The position numbers and the translations under genes are program-made. From Myxococcales bacterium (GTDB lineage: Bacteria > Myxococcota_A > Polyangia > Polyangiales > Houyiibacteriaceae), in contig JAOTXX010000007.1 in the NCBI GenBank assembly GCA_029862185.1, positions 1 to 64,000 on the forward strand: DNA of 64,000 bases, given 5' to 3'. The notes under the pieces were generated by a model, which saw only the letters and a list, made by a program, of their open reading frames with translations, had not been told where the DNA came from and did no database searches. This document shows positions 16,761-25,465 of this stretch, in pieces. Numbering within the stretch: the first letter of the stretch is position 1; the number at the start of each line of letters is the position of its first letter.

Positions 16761-17594
16761 ATGCATATGAAAATCGTTGAAAAATTGCTCAAACCCATCC
16801 TCGCAGTGCTCCTTTTGGTCGGGCTCACGGGCTGCACCCAGGTGGACGCCGGCAACCTGGGCGTCATCATGAAATGGGGCGAGATTCAGGATGTCGCGCT
16901 TCAGGAGGGCATCCATTTCCGAACGCCGGTGAAGACGCAGATCATCAACATCTCGACGCGCGTCCACAAGATGGAAGCGAGCGCGACCGCATCTTCGAAG
17001 GACCTCCAGGTCGTGTCGACGAAGATCGCGTTGAACTACCGAATCGACGCAGCTCAGATCGTCGAAGTGTTCCGCAACATCGGGACACGGATGGCCGTCG
17101 AGAACACGATCATCGATCCCGCACTTCAAGAGTCGCTCAAGCAGGCGACAGCGCAGTACACCGCCGAAGAGCTGATCACCAAGCGTCAGGAGGTGAAGGC
17201 GACACTGGGTGACAGCATCAAGGTCACGCTCGCCAAGAGCGACATCCTGGTGACCGAGCTGTCGATCACGGACTTCCAGTTCGCCCCCGAGTACCAGCAG
17301 GCGGTCGAAGCCAAACAGGTGGCGGAGCAGCGCGCGCTTACCGCGAGGAACGACCTGGCGCGCATCAGGGTCGAGGCCGAGCAGGCCGAGGCCAAGGCAC
17401 GGGGTGTGGCGAATGCGATGCTCGCCAGAGCGGAGGCCGAGGCGAAGGCTCAGGAGCTTCTTCGCAAGACAATTAGCGCTGAAATCGTCTACTTGCGGGC
17501 GGTCGAGAAGTGGGATGGAAAGCAGCCGACGATCGTCGGCGAGGGCGGTGCCATCCTCGATCTCGGTGCGATCAAGAAGGCCGCGGGACGCTGA
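16761..17594 (+). CDS. SPFH/prohibitin-domain lipoprotein
   Basis: 277 codons; GAGAAAG precedes ATG 16761, and ATG 16767 two codons on is an equal candidate. An N-terminal hydrophobic stretch ends in the lipobox LTGC, so it may be lipid-anchored rather than held by a helix, which is unusual for the family. The SPFH domain runs from GVIMKWGEIQDVALQEGIHF to about residue 190, followed by an Ala/Glu/Arg-rich coiled coil (VEAEQAEAKARGVANAML) typical of prohibitin-like proteins. These form membrane rings that steady or regulate membrane complexes. It ends the hydrogenase transcript, 45 bases after the permease gene; a role in hydrogenase stability is only a guess. Confidence 0.85.
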   Translation: MHMKIVEKLLKPILAVLLLVGLTGCTQVDAGNLGVIMKWGEIQDVALQEGIHFRTPVKTQIINISTRVHKMEASATASSKDLQVVSTKIALNYRIDAAQIVEVFRNIGTRMAVENTIIDPALQESLKQATAQYTAEELITKRQEVKATLGDSIKVTLAKSDILVTELSITDFQFAPEYQQAVEAKQVAEQRALTARNDLARIRVEAEQAEAKARGVANAMLARAEAEAKAQELLRKTISAEIVYLRAVEKWDGKQPTIVGEGGAILDLGAIKKAAGR

Positions 17595-17597
17595 AGA

Positions 17598-18554
17598 TCA
17601 GTCGCCGTTGACCAGGCTCGCGAGCTTCGGGAGGAGCGAGCTGTGGAGCCGATCGTGCTTGGGGTCGTTGCTGCTCATCGCGCGCAAGATGCCGTTTTGG
17701 TCGATCAGGTGGAAGCCTGGGATCAACTTCCTCGATGCCGCACTGATGAATCGTTGGTCTCCGATCAGCACCACTTGGTTCTTGCGGCGGTCCATCCCGA
17801 AGTGACTTGCCCAGGCGCGCGCGTCTTCTTCGGTGGGTGGGCTGCGGCCGTCCATTCCGTAGAGGACGAGTTGGACGAAGACGACATCGGGATGTTCGAG
17901 TGAGAGCTTCGCGTAGCCGGTTGCGTAGCGCTCGATGGAATCGAGACCCGGCTGCGGTTGGATTCCGCGGAAGCGGCTCTTTCCGGGCTCGTTCCCACCG
18001 GCAAATGCATGGCATGCTTTGCAGGTCAGCCCGACGACCTCGAGGAGAATCACCTTGCCCTGGAAGTCGCTGATCGCGCTGACCTGCCCCGTTTGGTCCT
18101 TCAAGATCAGGTTCGGGTAGAACTGGCCGACGACTGGCGGCCAGCCTCGAAGCGGCTGTTCGGGCTGATAGCTCGCTGGCTTTTGGGCGCGAATCTCGGT
18201 GATTTCCGGCTGCGAGCCAGCGGGGGGCGCAGGCCGGCTACGGCCCGGCTGCAGCGCCGCCGGGTCCATCTGTTTCAACGCGGCGATCGGGTCTTTCTCG
18301 ATCTCGCGCATCCAGTCTTTCTGCTCCGGTGGCGGTGGTGCTTGAAACTTGGACGCCACCCAGTCGGCGTCGATCACCGGAGGAGCCGCGTCATCCTCGT
18401 TGGCTGGGCTCGCGCTTTGCGTGTCCGCCGACCGGGCTGCTTCAGATCTGCTTCGGTCGCATGCAGGCGAGACGACGACAAGTCCGAGAACGAGCGCCAC
18501 GACGAAGTCAGACGCGAGCGAAAAAGGACTCGACTTGGGCTCAGGCTCGTACAC
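17598..18554 (-). CDS. TlpA-like thioredoxin-fold protein
   Basis: 318 codons from a GTG start, converging on the SPFH gene with 3 bases between the ends. A hydrophobic segment (VVALVLGLVVVSPAC) near the N-terminus ends in Cys, a signal peptide or possible lipobox, so the protein is probably extracytoplasmic. After a Pro-rich acidic linker comes a thioredoxin-like domain: GQFYPNLILKDQTGQVSAISDFQGKVILLEVVGLTCKACH, with the redox pair CKAC near residue 177. It then has a long insert and ends with ...PGFHLIDQNGILR. Substrate unknown. It follows cdsA by 12 bases. Confidence 0.75.
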   Translation of the reverse strand: MYEPEPKSSPFSLASDFVVALVLGLVVVSPACDRSRSEAARSADTQSASPANEDDAAPPVIDADWVASKFQAPPPPEQKDWMREIEKDPIAALKQMDPAALQPGRSRPAPPAGSQPEITEIRAQKPASYQPEQPLRGWPPVVGQFYPNLILKDQTGQVSAISDFQGKVILLEVVGLTCKACHAFAGGNEPGKSRFRGIQPQPGLDSIERYATGYAKLSLEHPDVVFVQLVLYGMDGRSPPTEEDARAWASHFGMDRRKNQVVLIGDQRFISAASRKLIPGFHLIDQNGILRAMSSNDPKHDRLHSSLLPKLASLVNGD

Positions 18555-18566
18555 GGCGAGACAATA

Positions 18567-19412
18567 TCAGAAGCCAGCGATGAAGTGTCCGTAGGCCCAG
18601 GTCGCCGGCGCGGTAAAGGCAAGCGCGTCGGCCCGATCCAGAATCCCCCCGTGCCCAGGCAGGATGCCCCCGCTGTCCTTGACCCCGCTGCTGCGTTTGA
18701 GCACCGAGATCAAGAGGTCGCCGGCCTGACCGGCAGCGCCCGCGAGAATGCCGAGCGCGATTGCATCGATGGGCCCGAGCCCCGGCAAGAAGAAGCTCAT
18801 GATGACAGCGCCTACGACCGAAGCTGCCAGGCCGCCGGCCGAGCCTTCGAGGGTTTTTTTAGGCGAGATTCGGGGTGCGAGCTTGGTCTTTCCGAACTTG
18901 CGCCCGACGAAATAGGCGGACGTATCGCTTCCCCAGGCAAGCACCATCGTGAGCAAAACCCAGGCTCCGGTCGGATCGAAATCGCGGACGAGGGCGACCG
19001 CGGCCAAGGTGCCGCCGACATAGACCGGTGTCCCCAACAACCATCCGACTCGCACGCTCGCATTGTGTAGCGGATCGTCTTGCAAGAGGCTCCAGGCCAT
19101 CGCACCGAGAATGATGATCAGCACGGCACCGTACACGGCGCTCGCGGTCGTCGTGAACATGAGCGTGTATGCGAACAAGACGGCGGTCATCGAGCCCCAG
19201 CTTCGAAGCCCGCGCGAAGATGGAACCTTCATCGCCATGAGCTCGTAACCACCGATCGCGATCGCCGCCAAGATGAACGTCTGCCAGACCCAACGCGGAC
19301 CAACGAACATCATCCAGATGATAATTGGAATCAGCGGGACGACCGTCGCGACCCGGAGCGCGGTTCCGGACAAACCCTTCTTCATGGGTGGTTGTTCGAT
19401 CGCGTCGTTCAT
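18567..19412 (-). CDS. cdsA: Phosphatidate cytidylyltransferase
   Basis: 281 codons from ATG 19412 (ATGA overlap with uppS). The enzyme makes CDP-diacylglycerol from phosphatidate and CTP in the cytoplasmic membrane, the branch point of phospholipid synthesis. Several hydrophobic helices are visible and the C-terminal part shows the family signature in SDTSAYFVGRKFGKTKLAP...SPKKTLEGSAGG and then KRSSGVKDSGGILPGHGGILDRADAL. The uppS-cdsA order is widely conserved. Confidence 0.95.
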   Translation of the reverse strand: MNDAIEQPPMKKGLSGTALRVATVVPLIPIIIWMMFVGPRWVWQTFILAAIAIGGYELMAMKVPSSRGLRSWGSMTAVLFAYTLMFTTTASAVYGAVLIIILGAMAWSLLQDDPLHNASVRVGWLLGTPVYVGGTLAAVALVRDFDPTGAWVLLTMVLAWGSDTSAYFVGRKFGKTKLAPRISPKKTLEGSAGGLAASVVGAVIMSFFLPGLGPIDAIALGILAGAAGQAGDLLISVLKRSSGVKDSGGILPGHGGILDRADALAFTAPATWAYGHFIAGF

Positions 19413-20185
19413 ATTGCGCGTTCCAATTTGTGGGGTCCTTTGCGAACGGTTGCGTCTTCGTCGACACCCGGAACCAGGCCGAATCGGCGCTCCCTGCCCT
19501 GGTAGTCCCGAACCGCAGAATACAGCGAAATTGCATCGAAATCGGGCCAAAGCTCGTCCGTGAAATAGAGCTCAGCGTAGGCGGATCCCCACAGGAGAAA
19601 GTTGCTGATCCGCTGCTCGCCACCGGTGCGAATCAGCAGGTCCACCGGCCCCAAATCCATCGACGGCAAGAAGCGATCGATCGCCGCTTCGTCGATCTCG
19701 TCGGGTTCGATCTCGCCGTCACGTGCTGCGCTCGCAAGCGCGCGAGCCGCATCGATCAGCTCTTCGCGCCCACCGTACGAGAGCGCCAGCGTCAGCGTCA
19801 TCCCTTCGCAAGCTTCGGTCTCCGCGCTGAGTGCTCGCAAGCGTGACTGCGCATGTTTCGGGAGCTTGTGCAAACGGCCAATTGCTGACAGGCGAATCTC
19901 GTTGTCGAGAAGCTCGTTGCGTTCCGTTACCAAGCACTCGCAAAGCAGATCGACCAGCGCGTTGATCTCCGCTTCGGGCCGATCCCAGTTCTGTTCGCTG
20001 AACGCGTACAAGGTCAGCGCCGGAATGCCGAGCCGTCGAGCCGCACGCATCGTCGCGCGCACCGCATCGGCACCGCGCTCGTGACCGGCGGTGCGTGGCT
20101 TGGATCTCGCCTGCGCCCATCGCCCGTTGCCGTCCATGATGATCGCGACATGCTTCGGAATGCGGCTAACATCGACCAAGGCCAT
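19409..20185 (-). CDS. uppS: Isoprenyl transferase (undecaprenyl diphosphate synthase)
   Basis: 258 codons. It condenses isopentenyl diphosphate units in cis to build the C55 carrier for cell-wall synthesis. Visible motifs: HVAIIMDGNGRWA with the catalytic Asp, LTLYAFSEQNWDRP, LALSYGGREEL, and DLLIRTGGEQRISNFLLW. Full length. It heads the uppS-cdsA-tlpA-like unit, and its start faces that of the CbpA gene. Confidence 0.96.
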   Translation of the reverse strand: MALVDVSRIPKHVAIIMDGNGRWAQARSKPRTAGHERGADAVRATMRAARRLGIPALTLYAFSEQNWDRPEAEINALVDLLCECLVTERNELLDNEIRLSAIGRLHKLPKHAQSRLRALSAETEACEGMTLTLALSYGGREELIDAARALASAARDGEIEPDEIDEAAIDRFLPSMDLGPVDLLIRTGGEQRISNFLLWGSAYAELYFTDELWPDFDAISLYSAVRDYQGRERRFGLVPGVDEDATVRKGPHKLERAI

Positions 20186-20252
20186 GGCGAGCGAGTATCA
20201 TGTGACCCGAACGGCAGCAAGAACGGCTATGAGCGACGGGCCGAGGACAGAG

Positions 20253-20284
20253 TTGACACTTTTAGATTTTAATTATGCCATACT
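20253..20284 (+). promoter_or_regulatory. AT-rich promoter region upstream of the CbpA gene
   Basis: TTGACA (20253-20258) is followed by an AT-rich run and CATACT (20279-20284), 20 bases on, a longer spacing than ideal. The stretch stands out in an otherwise GC-rich gap of 191 bases between uppS and the J-protein gene. I did not find a CIRCE inverted repeat (TTAGCACTC-N9-GAGTGCTAA). Confidence 0.35.
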
Positions 20285-20376
20285 TGTCGTAATTGGTTTG
20301 GTTTTGACCCGCATGCGCTCGATTTCGAACCGGGCCAGCGTTGAAAGAAGGCTTCGAGTGATTATGTTGGTCCACC

Positions 20377-21342
20377 ATGGCTGACCGCGATTTCTACGGT
20401 GTTTTGGGGGTGTCGCGGGATGCAAGCCCAGCGGAGATCAAGAAGGCGTATCGCCAACTTGCCAAGGAGCTGCACCCGGACCGCAACCCAGACAACAAGG
20501 AGGCCGAGGAGCGCTTCAAGGACGTCTCGGCGGCGTACGCGGTTCTCTCGGACGTAGAGAAGCGGAAGCTGTACGACGAGTTTGGGGAGATGGGCCTTCG
20601 CGAAGGCTTCGACCCAGAGGCTTATCATGCCGCAACGCAGGGGGCCGGGGGCTTTGGTGGCTTCGACTTCGGGGACATCTTCGGGGCAGCGGCTCGGGGG
20701 CAGCGAGCCGGTGGTCAGGGCGGCCACTTCGATTTCAACTTGGAAGATCTCTTGGGTGGCGCCGGCGCCGGCCGTGGTGGTTATGTACGAGTTCCCCGAA
20801 AAGGCGCTGACCTCCGTTCGGAGGTTACGGTGGATTTCCGGGACGCGGTTCTGGGCTGCACCAAGGAGCTGAGCCTTCGAACGGATAAAGGGGATCGTAC
20901 CCTCAAGGTACGGATCCCGGCGGGGGTTCGGAACCAGGGCAAGATTCGGCTTCGGGGCCAGGGCGGCCAAGGCTTCCAAGGTGGCCCCCGGGGCGATCTG
21001 GTTCTAGAGGTGAAGGTTCGAAAGCACCCCTACTTCTCCATGCGGGGCAAACAGCTGCACGTGAAGGTGCCGGTGACGCCACTCGAAGCGTACGCCGGGA
21101 CGAAGGTGAACCTGCCGACGCCCGAAGGCATCGTGCAGCTCTCGATCCCTGCCGGCTCCAAGAACGGCTCCAAGCTCCGACTGCGCGGCAAAGGGATCCA
21201 GCCGAAGGACAAGCCCCGAGGGGATCTGATCGCGCGCCTCGAGATCGTCCTGCCAGAAGGACGCGACGAGGAGGTCGAAGAGGCCTTGAAGACTGTCCAG
21301 GATGCCTTCGACAACGACCCGCGTGCGAGGCTCCAGCTCTGA
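20377..21342 (+). CDS. cbpA: CbpA-type J-domain co-chaperone
   Basis: 321 codons. The N-terminal J domain contains the HPD motif in [10 protein letters not shown] (about residue 33) that stimulates DnaK ATPase. A Gly/Phe-rich linker (residues 70-130) leads to two C-terminal substrate-binding domains. There is no CxxCxGxG zinc domain, which sets it apart from dnaJ at 29288 and places it in the class II CbpA-like group. In E. coli CbpA also binds curved DNA; that has not been shown here. The two parS-like sites lie just after its stop. Confidence 0.9.
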   Translation: MADRDFYGVLGVSRDASPAEIKKAYRQLAKELHPDRNPDNKEAEERFKDVSAAYAVLSDVEKRKLYDEFGEMGLREGFDPEAYHAATQGAGGFGGFDFGDIFGAAARGQRAGGQGGHFDFNLEDLLGGAGAGRGGYVRVPRKGADLRSEVTVDFRDAVLGCTKELSLRTDKGDRTLKVRIPAGVRNQGKIRLRGQGGQGFQGGPRGDLVLEVKVRKHPYFSMRGKQLHVKVPVTPLEAYAGTKVNLPTPEGIVQLSIPAGSKNGSKLRLRGKGIQPKDKPRGDLIARLEIVLPEGRDEEVEEALKTVQDAFDNDPRARLQL

Positions 21343-21343
21343 G

Positions 21344-21359
21344 TGTTTCACGTGCAACA
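21344..21359. promoter_or_regulatory. parS-like site 1 (ParB-binding)
   Basis: TGTTTCACGTGCAACA differs from the parS consensus TGTTTCACGTGAAACA at one of 16 positions. The core CACGTG and both outer TGTT/AACA ends are kept, so it is a near-palindrome. It begins one base after the cbpA stop codon in a gene-free gap. Confidence 0.75.
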
Positions 21360-21386
21360 TCCCGAGAATGAGGCGGCGGCCCAAGA

Positions 21387-21402
21387 TGTTTCACGTGCAA
21401 CG
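21387..21402. promoter_or_regulatory. parS-like site 2 (ParB-binding)
   Basis: TGTTTCACGTGCAACG, 14 of 16 matches to the parS consensus and identical to site 1 except for the last base. The centres of the two sites are 43 bases apart, close to four turns of the helix, so both face the same side of the DNA. Confidence 0.7.
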
Positions 21403-21455
21403 TCCCCGGCGAGGCGGGTTTGACCGTCGCGTGCCGCTGGGCTTAGATCCCACCC

Positions 21456-22619
21456 ATGGGCTTTGAGCGCCAAATCGAGGAAGCGCTCTCCGAGCTCAAA
21501 GCCTCCGGCCTCCTGCGAAAGCCGCTCCGAATCTCAGGCCCCCAGGGCCCCGAAGTCGTGATCGACGGCAAGCCGGTGCTCTGCCTCTGTTCCAACAACT
21601 ATCTGGGCCTCGCCAACCATCCGGCCATTGCAGCAGCCGCTGAGGCCTCCCTCCGTCTAGATGGGGTCGGCGCCGCCGCGTCGCGTCTGATCACCGGCAC
21701 GATGGATGCGCACCGGGAGGCCGAGGGTGCCTTTGCCGACTTCCTCGGGGCTTCTGCAGCCGCGTTGTTCTCGAGCGGCTACGCTGCCAACGTCGGCACC
21801 ATCCAAGCGCTCGTCGGTCCAGGCGACGTCGTCTTCAGCGATGCGCTCAACCACGCGAGCCTCATCGACGGCTGTCGACTTTCGCGAGCGGAGATCCATG
21901 TCTACGCACACCGAAGCCCCGGCGATCTCGAGTCGCTGCTCGCGCAGCATCGAGCGAAAGGCGGGCGCGCGCTCGTGGTCACCGATTCGCTCTTTTCGAT
22001 GGACGGCGTGACCGCGCCACTGGTTGAGATCGCGAGGCTGGCCCATGCCTTCGACGCCGGCCTGCTCGTCGACGAAGCGCATGCCCTCGGTGTGCTCGGG
22101 CCAAACGGTCGAGGCGTTGCCGCCGCCGCTGGCGTCAAGCCAGACCTCGTCATCGGCACCCTAGGGAAGTCCTTCGGTCTCGCAGGCGCGTTCGTCGCGG
22201 CGAGCGAGCCCACGGTCGCCTTGATTCGCAATAGAGCCCGAAGCTTCGTCTACTCGACCGCACCACCTCCGATGCTCGCCCGTGCCGCGATTGCGGCGCT
22301 CGGCGTGGTTCGTGACGCGGAGGATCCACGCCGCTCATTGCTCACCCACGCCGCCACGCTCCGTGCGGGGCTCCGGGACCTGGGCTTTGATGTGCCCGAC
22401 GGCGAGAGTCAGATTCTACCTGTCTTGATCGGTGAGAACGATCGTACCATGCGGCTCTCGGCGGAGCTCCTCGACCAAGGTGTCTTCGTCCAAGGGATTC
22501 GGCCACCGACCGTGGCACAAGGAACCGCGAGGCTTCGGTTGACACCCATGGCGACACATCGACCAGAACAGATCGACAGGGTGATCAACGCATTCGCATC
22601 GCTCCGCAACCCAAGATAG
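21456..22619 (+). CDS. bioF: 8-amino-7-oxononanoate synthase
   Basis: 387 codons. A PLP enzyme that joins pimeloyl thioester and alanine in biotin synthesis. Seen: CSNNYLGLANHP near residue 45, GTMDAHREAE, SDALNHASLIDGCRLS, VVTDSLFSMDG, VDEAHALGVLG, and the PLP lysine in GTLGKSFGLAG. Length matches BioF. The closely related 2-amino-3-ketobutyrate CoA ligase is possible by sequence alone, but bioD 10 bases downstream supports biotin synthesis. Confidence 0.92.
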   Translation: MGFERQIEEALSELKASGLLRKPLRISGPQGPEVVIDGKPVLCLCSNNYLGLANHPAIAAAAEASLRLDGVGAAASRLITGTMDAHREAEGAFADFLGASAAALFSSGYAANVGTIQALVGPGDVVFSDALNHASLIDGCRLSRAEIHVYAHRSPGDLESLLAQHRAKGGRALVVTDSLFSMDGVTAPLVEIARLAHAFDAGLLVDEAHALGVLGPNGRGVAAAAGVKPDLVIGTLGKSFGLAGAFVAASEPTVALIRNRARSFVYSTAPPPMLARAAIAALGVVRDAEDPRRSLLTHAATLRAGLRDLGFDVPDGESQILPVLIGENDRTMRLSAELLDQGVFVQGIRPPTVAQGTARLRLTPMATHRPEQIDRVINAFASLRNPR

Positions 22620-22629
22620 GAGGCCTACC

Positions 22630-23304
22630 ATGAAGGGCGCGTTCATCACGGCGACGGGCACAGGAGTTGGGAAGACATGGCTTGCGACCGCACTTGCAAG
22701 TGCCTGCGTGCAACGGGGCAAACACGTCGCCGCGATCAAGCCGATCGAAACCGGCGTCGATCCGGATCCAGTCGATGCGCTTGCGCTCGCGCACGCGTGC
22801 GGTGACGAATCCCTGGCGAACGCCGCCGGTCTGTATCGCGCAAAGGAACCGCTGGCACCGTACGCGATTCAAAAGCGAGGAGGCCCGAGTGTCGGTTCCT
22901 TACGCGCACTGGCCAAACGCGTGCGCGAGCTTTCAAGCGAGGCAGACTACGCGATCGTCGAAGGCGTTGGCGGGGTGCTCGTTCCACTCGATCGCGAACA
23001 CACCATCGCGGACTTCGCTGCGTTGCTCGATCTGCAAACCGTTCTCGTTGCACGCAACGCACTCGGCGTTCTGTCGTACACGCTCACTGCAGTGGAAGCG
23101 CTCCGCAAGAGGAAGATTTCGGTGCGTGCCATCGTGCTCAACCACGTGGATCGAAGCTACAAGGACGACCTCAGTCGCAGCTCGAATGCCGACGTGCTCG
23201 CCGATTACATCCCGCGCATTCCAATTCTGCGTGCGCCACGGGTACAGAGCGCTGCCGACCTGGTCGATACGGCTTCACTCCTCCTCAACGCTTTGAAAAT
23301 ATAG
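22630..23304 (+). CDS. bioD: Dethiobiotin synthetase
   Basis: 224 codons, preceded by AGGAGG. It closes the ureido ring with CO2 and ATP in the biotin pathway. The P-loop FITATGTGVGKTW is at residues 5-17, IKPIETGVDP follows, and VEGVGGVLVPL lies near residue 115. It follows bioF in a two-gene unit. bioA and bioB are not in this window. Confidence 0.94.
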   Translation: MKGAFITATGTGVGKTWLATALASACVQRGKHVAAIKPIETGVDPDPVDALALAHACGDESLANAAGLYRAKEPLAPYAIQKRGGPSVGSLRALAKRVRELSSEADYAIVEGVGGVLVPLDREHTIADFAALLDLQTVLVARNALGVLSYTLTAVEALRKRKISVRAIVLNHVDRSYKDDLSRSSNADVLADYIPRIPILRAPRVQSAADLVDTASLLLNALKI

Positions 23305-23322
23305 GGTTTCTGCTATTCGCAA

Positions 23323-23344
23323 TGGGTATCTATTTCGATACCTA
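23323..23344. terminator. Weak hairpin between bioD and the TPR gene
   Basis: TGGGTATC and GATACCTA form an 8-pair stem (one G-U) around the 6-base loop TATTTC, in the 42-base gap between two converging genes. No clear T-run follows on either strand, so a bidirectional terminator role is only possible. Confidence 0.3.
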
Positions 23345-23346
23345 CT

Positions 23347-24111
23347 TCAGAACTTTCCTGATACCATCAGCCCGGTCGGCGAGAAGAAAACCTGCGTCGT
23401 TCGCTTCTCTTTCGCGCGCCTGGCGCCGATCGCAAACCAGGCCGCGCTGCCTGCCAGAGCTGCGATGCCAAGGCCGCCGTAGACGAAGGTCCATGCCGTC
23501 GCGGAGCTCTCCACCGTGCACTGCCCAGCGACTTCACGGCTGCACGATCCATCTTGCGCGAGACCGACGCTCATCGCCGTAACACCGGCAACGCCGACGG
23601 CAGCCAAGACCGTCCCACCGATGATCGCCGAGCTTGGCAGGCGTCGACCGTCCCTCATGTTTTGCTCTTCCGCGGCCGCCTGATAACGAATCGCTGCCTC
23701 CTCGAGCGCACGCTCCGTCGATTGCCGTTCGTCGATGGATTGTTGAAGGGCTTCGATCCTTCCGCGCACTTCCGCTTCCCGTGTCGGGCTCTCGGTTTCG
23801 TCGAGATAGTGCTGAAACGCTTCGAGGGCTTCTTGTTCACGCTGGAGTCGATCGGCAGCAACGCCGATGTTGTATTGGAGTGCGGGTCTGCCGCTCAGCC
23901 GATACGCATGACGAAAGAAAACCAACGCGCCTTCGTAGTTGGCCTGCTCGAACGCTTCGCGCCCTCGCTCGAAGTACTCGCGTGCGGCGGCATCGTCGGC
24001 GGTCTCTTGCGCGACGGCAGGCACCGCAGACAGCATGCCGAGCAGTAGCGCGGCGGCGCACGTCCAACGGCTCGCAATCCCCCAGGTCTCTTTCACCGTT
24101 TCAAGATACAC
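23347..24111 (-). CDS. TPR-repeat envelope protein with two C-terminal helices
   Basis: About 254 codons. I chose GTG 24111 because GAGGG lies 8 bases upstream; GTG 24096 is an alternative. The N-terminus has a signal peptide ending at AVAQ. Two or three TPR units follow (AREYFERGREAFEQANYEGALVFFRHAYRL and the next about 35 residues), then a charged coiled coil. Two hydrophobic helices (IIGGTVLAAVGVAGVTAMSVG and FVYGGLGIAALAGSAAWFAIG) close the protein. This layout recurs in myxobacterial genomes, usually without a known function. It converges on bioD. Confidence 0.7.
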   Translation of the reverse strand: MYLETVKETWGIASRWTCAAALLLGMLSAVPAVAQETADDAAAREYFERGREAFEQANYEGALVFFRHAYRLSGRPALQYNIGVAADRLQREQEALEAFQHYLDETESPTREAEVRGRIEALQQSIDERQSTERALEEAAIRYQAAAEEQNMRDGRRLPSSAIIGGTVLAAVGVAGVTAMSVGLAQDGSCSREVAGQCTVESSATAWTFVYGGLGIAALAGSAAWFAIGARRAKEKRTTQVFFSPTGLMVSGKF

Positions 24112-24229
24112 GGGCCAAGCCCTCGTCGGCAAACCCGGCAAGGGACCGAATTTTCAGCTCATGGAGGCTCTCGCGGGGGGCCTTCGAGTTGCATGCGGAA
24201 ACGCCGCAGCTATACGAACGCCCGACCTC

Positions 24230-24305
<76 letters not shown>

Positions 24306-24376
24306 TTTTTCGAGGCTCGAGGAGTCCGGCCGAGACGAGTTGCACCATCAGTAACCGCGGCTACGCTCCGCCGCCT

Positions 24377-25465
24377 ATGACTCGCGCAATCAACTTCAGT
24401 GCGGGGCCAGCGACCCTTCCGCTGCCAGTCCTCGAGTATGCCCACAACGAGTTCCTCGATCATGAAGGCACGGGGATGTCGCTCATCGAGCACAGCCATC
24501 GCGGTGCTGCGTACGCGAAGGTTCATGAAGAAGCCAAGTCGCTCATCCGCGAGCTGATGAACGTCCCGGACACGCACGAGATCCTCTTCATGCAGGGTGG
24601 AGCCTCGGCTCAGTTCGCGCTGGCCCCAATGAATCTCCGTGGCGACGGTCAATCGGCCGACTACATCAACACCGGCGCATGGAGCGACAAGGCCATGGCC
24701 GAAGCCCTGATTACCGGCGCGGCGCGTGAAGCAGGCACCGGCAAGGTTGACGGAAAATACACGCGCGTTCCCAAGCAGGCCGAGCTCGAGCTCGACCCGA
24801 GCGCGGCGTACACGCACTTCACGAGCAACAACACGATCATGGGAACGCAGTTCCACCAGTTCCCAGACAGCGGCGACGTTCCGCTCGTGGCCGACATGTC
24901 GAGCGACATCCTTTGGCGCCCAATTGACGTGTCGAAGTTTGGGCTGATCTATGCCGGCGCCCAGAAGAACCTCGGGCCTGCGGGCGTCACGGTTTTGATC
25001 TTTCGCAAAGACCTGGCGGACCGGAGCCCAAGCACCATCCCCAAGATCTTCCGCTACAAGACGATTCTCGACGGGAACTCGCTGCAGAACACCATTCCGA
25101 CCTTCGCGGTGTACATGGTTCGTAATGTCCTCCGCTGGGTCCGCGATCAGGGCGGCGCCCCCGCGATGGAGAAGCGCAATCGGGACAAGGCAGGCTCCAT
25201 CTACGGAATGATCGACGACAACCCAGGCTTCTTCCACTGCCCGGTCGAGGTCGAATCACGCTCGATGATGAACCCGGTCTTCCGTCTCCCGACCGAAGAC
25301 CTCGAAAAGAAGCTGATCGCCGAAGCCGCGGAAGCCGGCATGTTGGGTATCAAGGGCCACCGCTCGGTCGGCGGCATCCGCACCTCGATCTACAACGCCA
25401 TGGAGCCGTCGGACGTTCAGAAGTTCGTCGACTTCGCCAAAGCCTTCGCCAAGAAAAACGGCTAG
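24377..25465 (+). CDS. serC: Phosphoserine aminotransferase
   Basis: 362 codons from ATG 24377 (MTRAINFSAGPATLP), the standard start; the frame is open further upstream across the tRNA but that part is not coding. The enzyme makes 3-phosphoserine from 3-phosphohydroxypyruvate with PLP. Seen: FSAGPATLP, EILFMQGGASAQFA, THFTSNNTIMGTQF, ADMSSDILWRP, and the PLP lysine in YAGAQKNLGPAG. Ends with GIRTSIYNAM. serA and serB are not seen here. Confidence 0.95.
   Translation: MTRAINFSAGPATLPLPVLEYAHNEFLDHEGTGMSLIEHSHRGAAYAKVHEEAKSLIRELMNVPDTHEILFMQGGASAQFALAPMNLRGDGQSADYINTGAWSDKAMAEALITGAAREAGTGKVDGKYTRVPKQAELELDPSAAYTHFTSNNTIMGTQFHQFPDSGDVPLVADMSSDILWRPIDVSKFGLIYAGAQKNLGPAGVTVLIFRKDLADRSPSTIPKIFRYKTILDGNSLQNTIPTFAVYMVRNVLRWVRDQGGAPAMEKRNRDKAGSIYGMIDDNPGFFHCPVEVESRSMMNPVFRLPTEDLEKKLIAEAAEAGMLGIKGHRSVGGIRTSIYNAMEPSDVQKFVDFAKAFAKKNG

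Noticed and set aside
20186-20376. CIRCE heat-shock operator before the J-protein gene
   Set aside because: The paired TTAGCACTC/GAGTGCTAA was not found.
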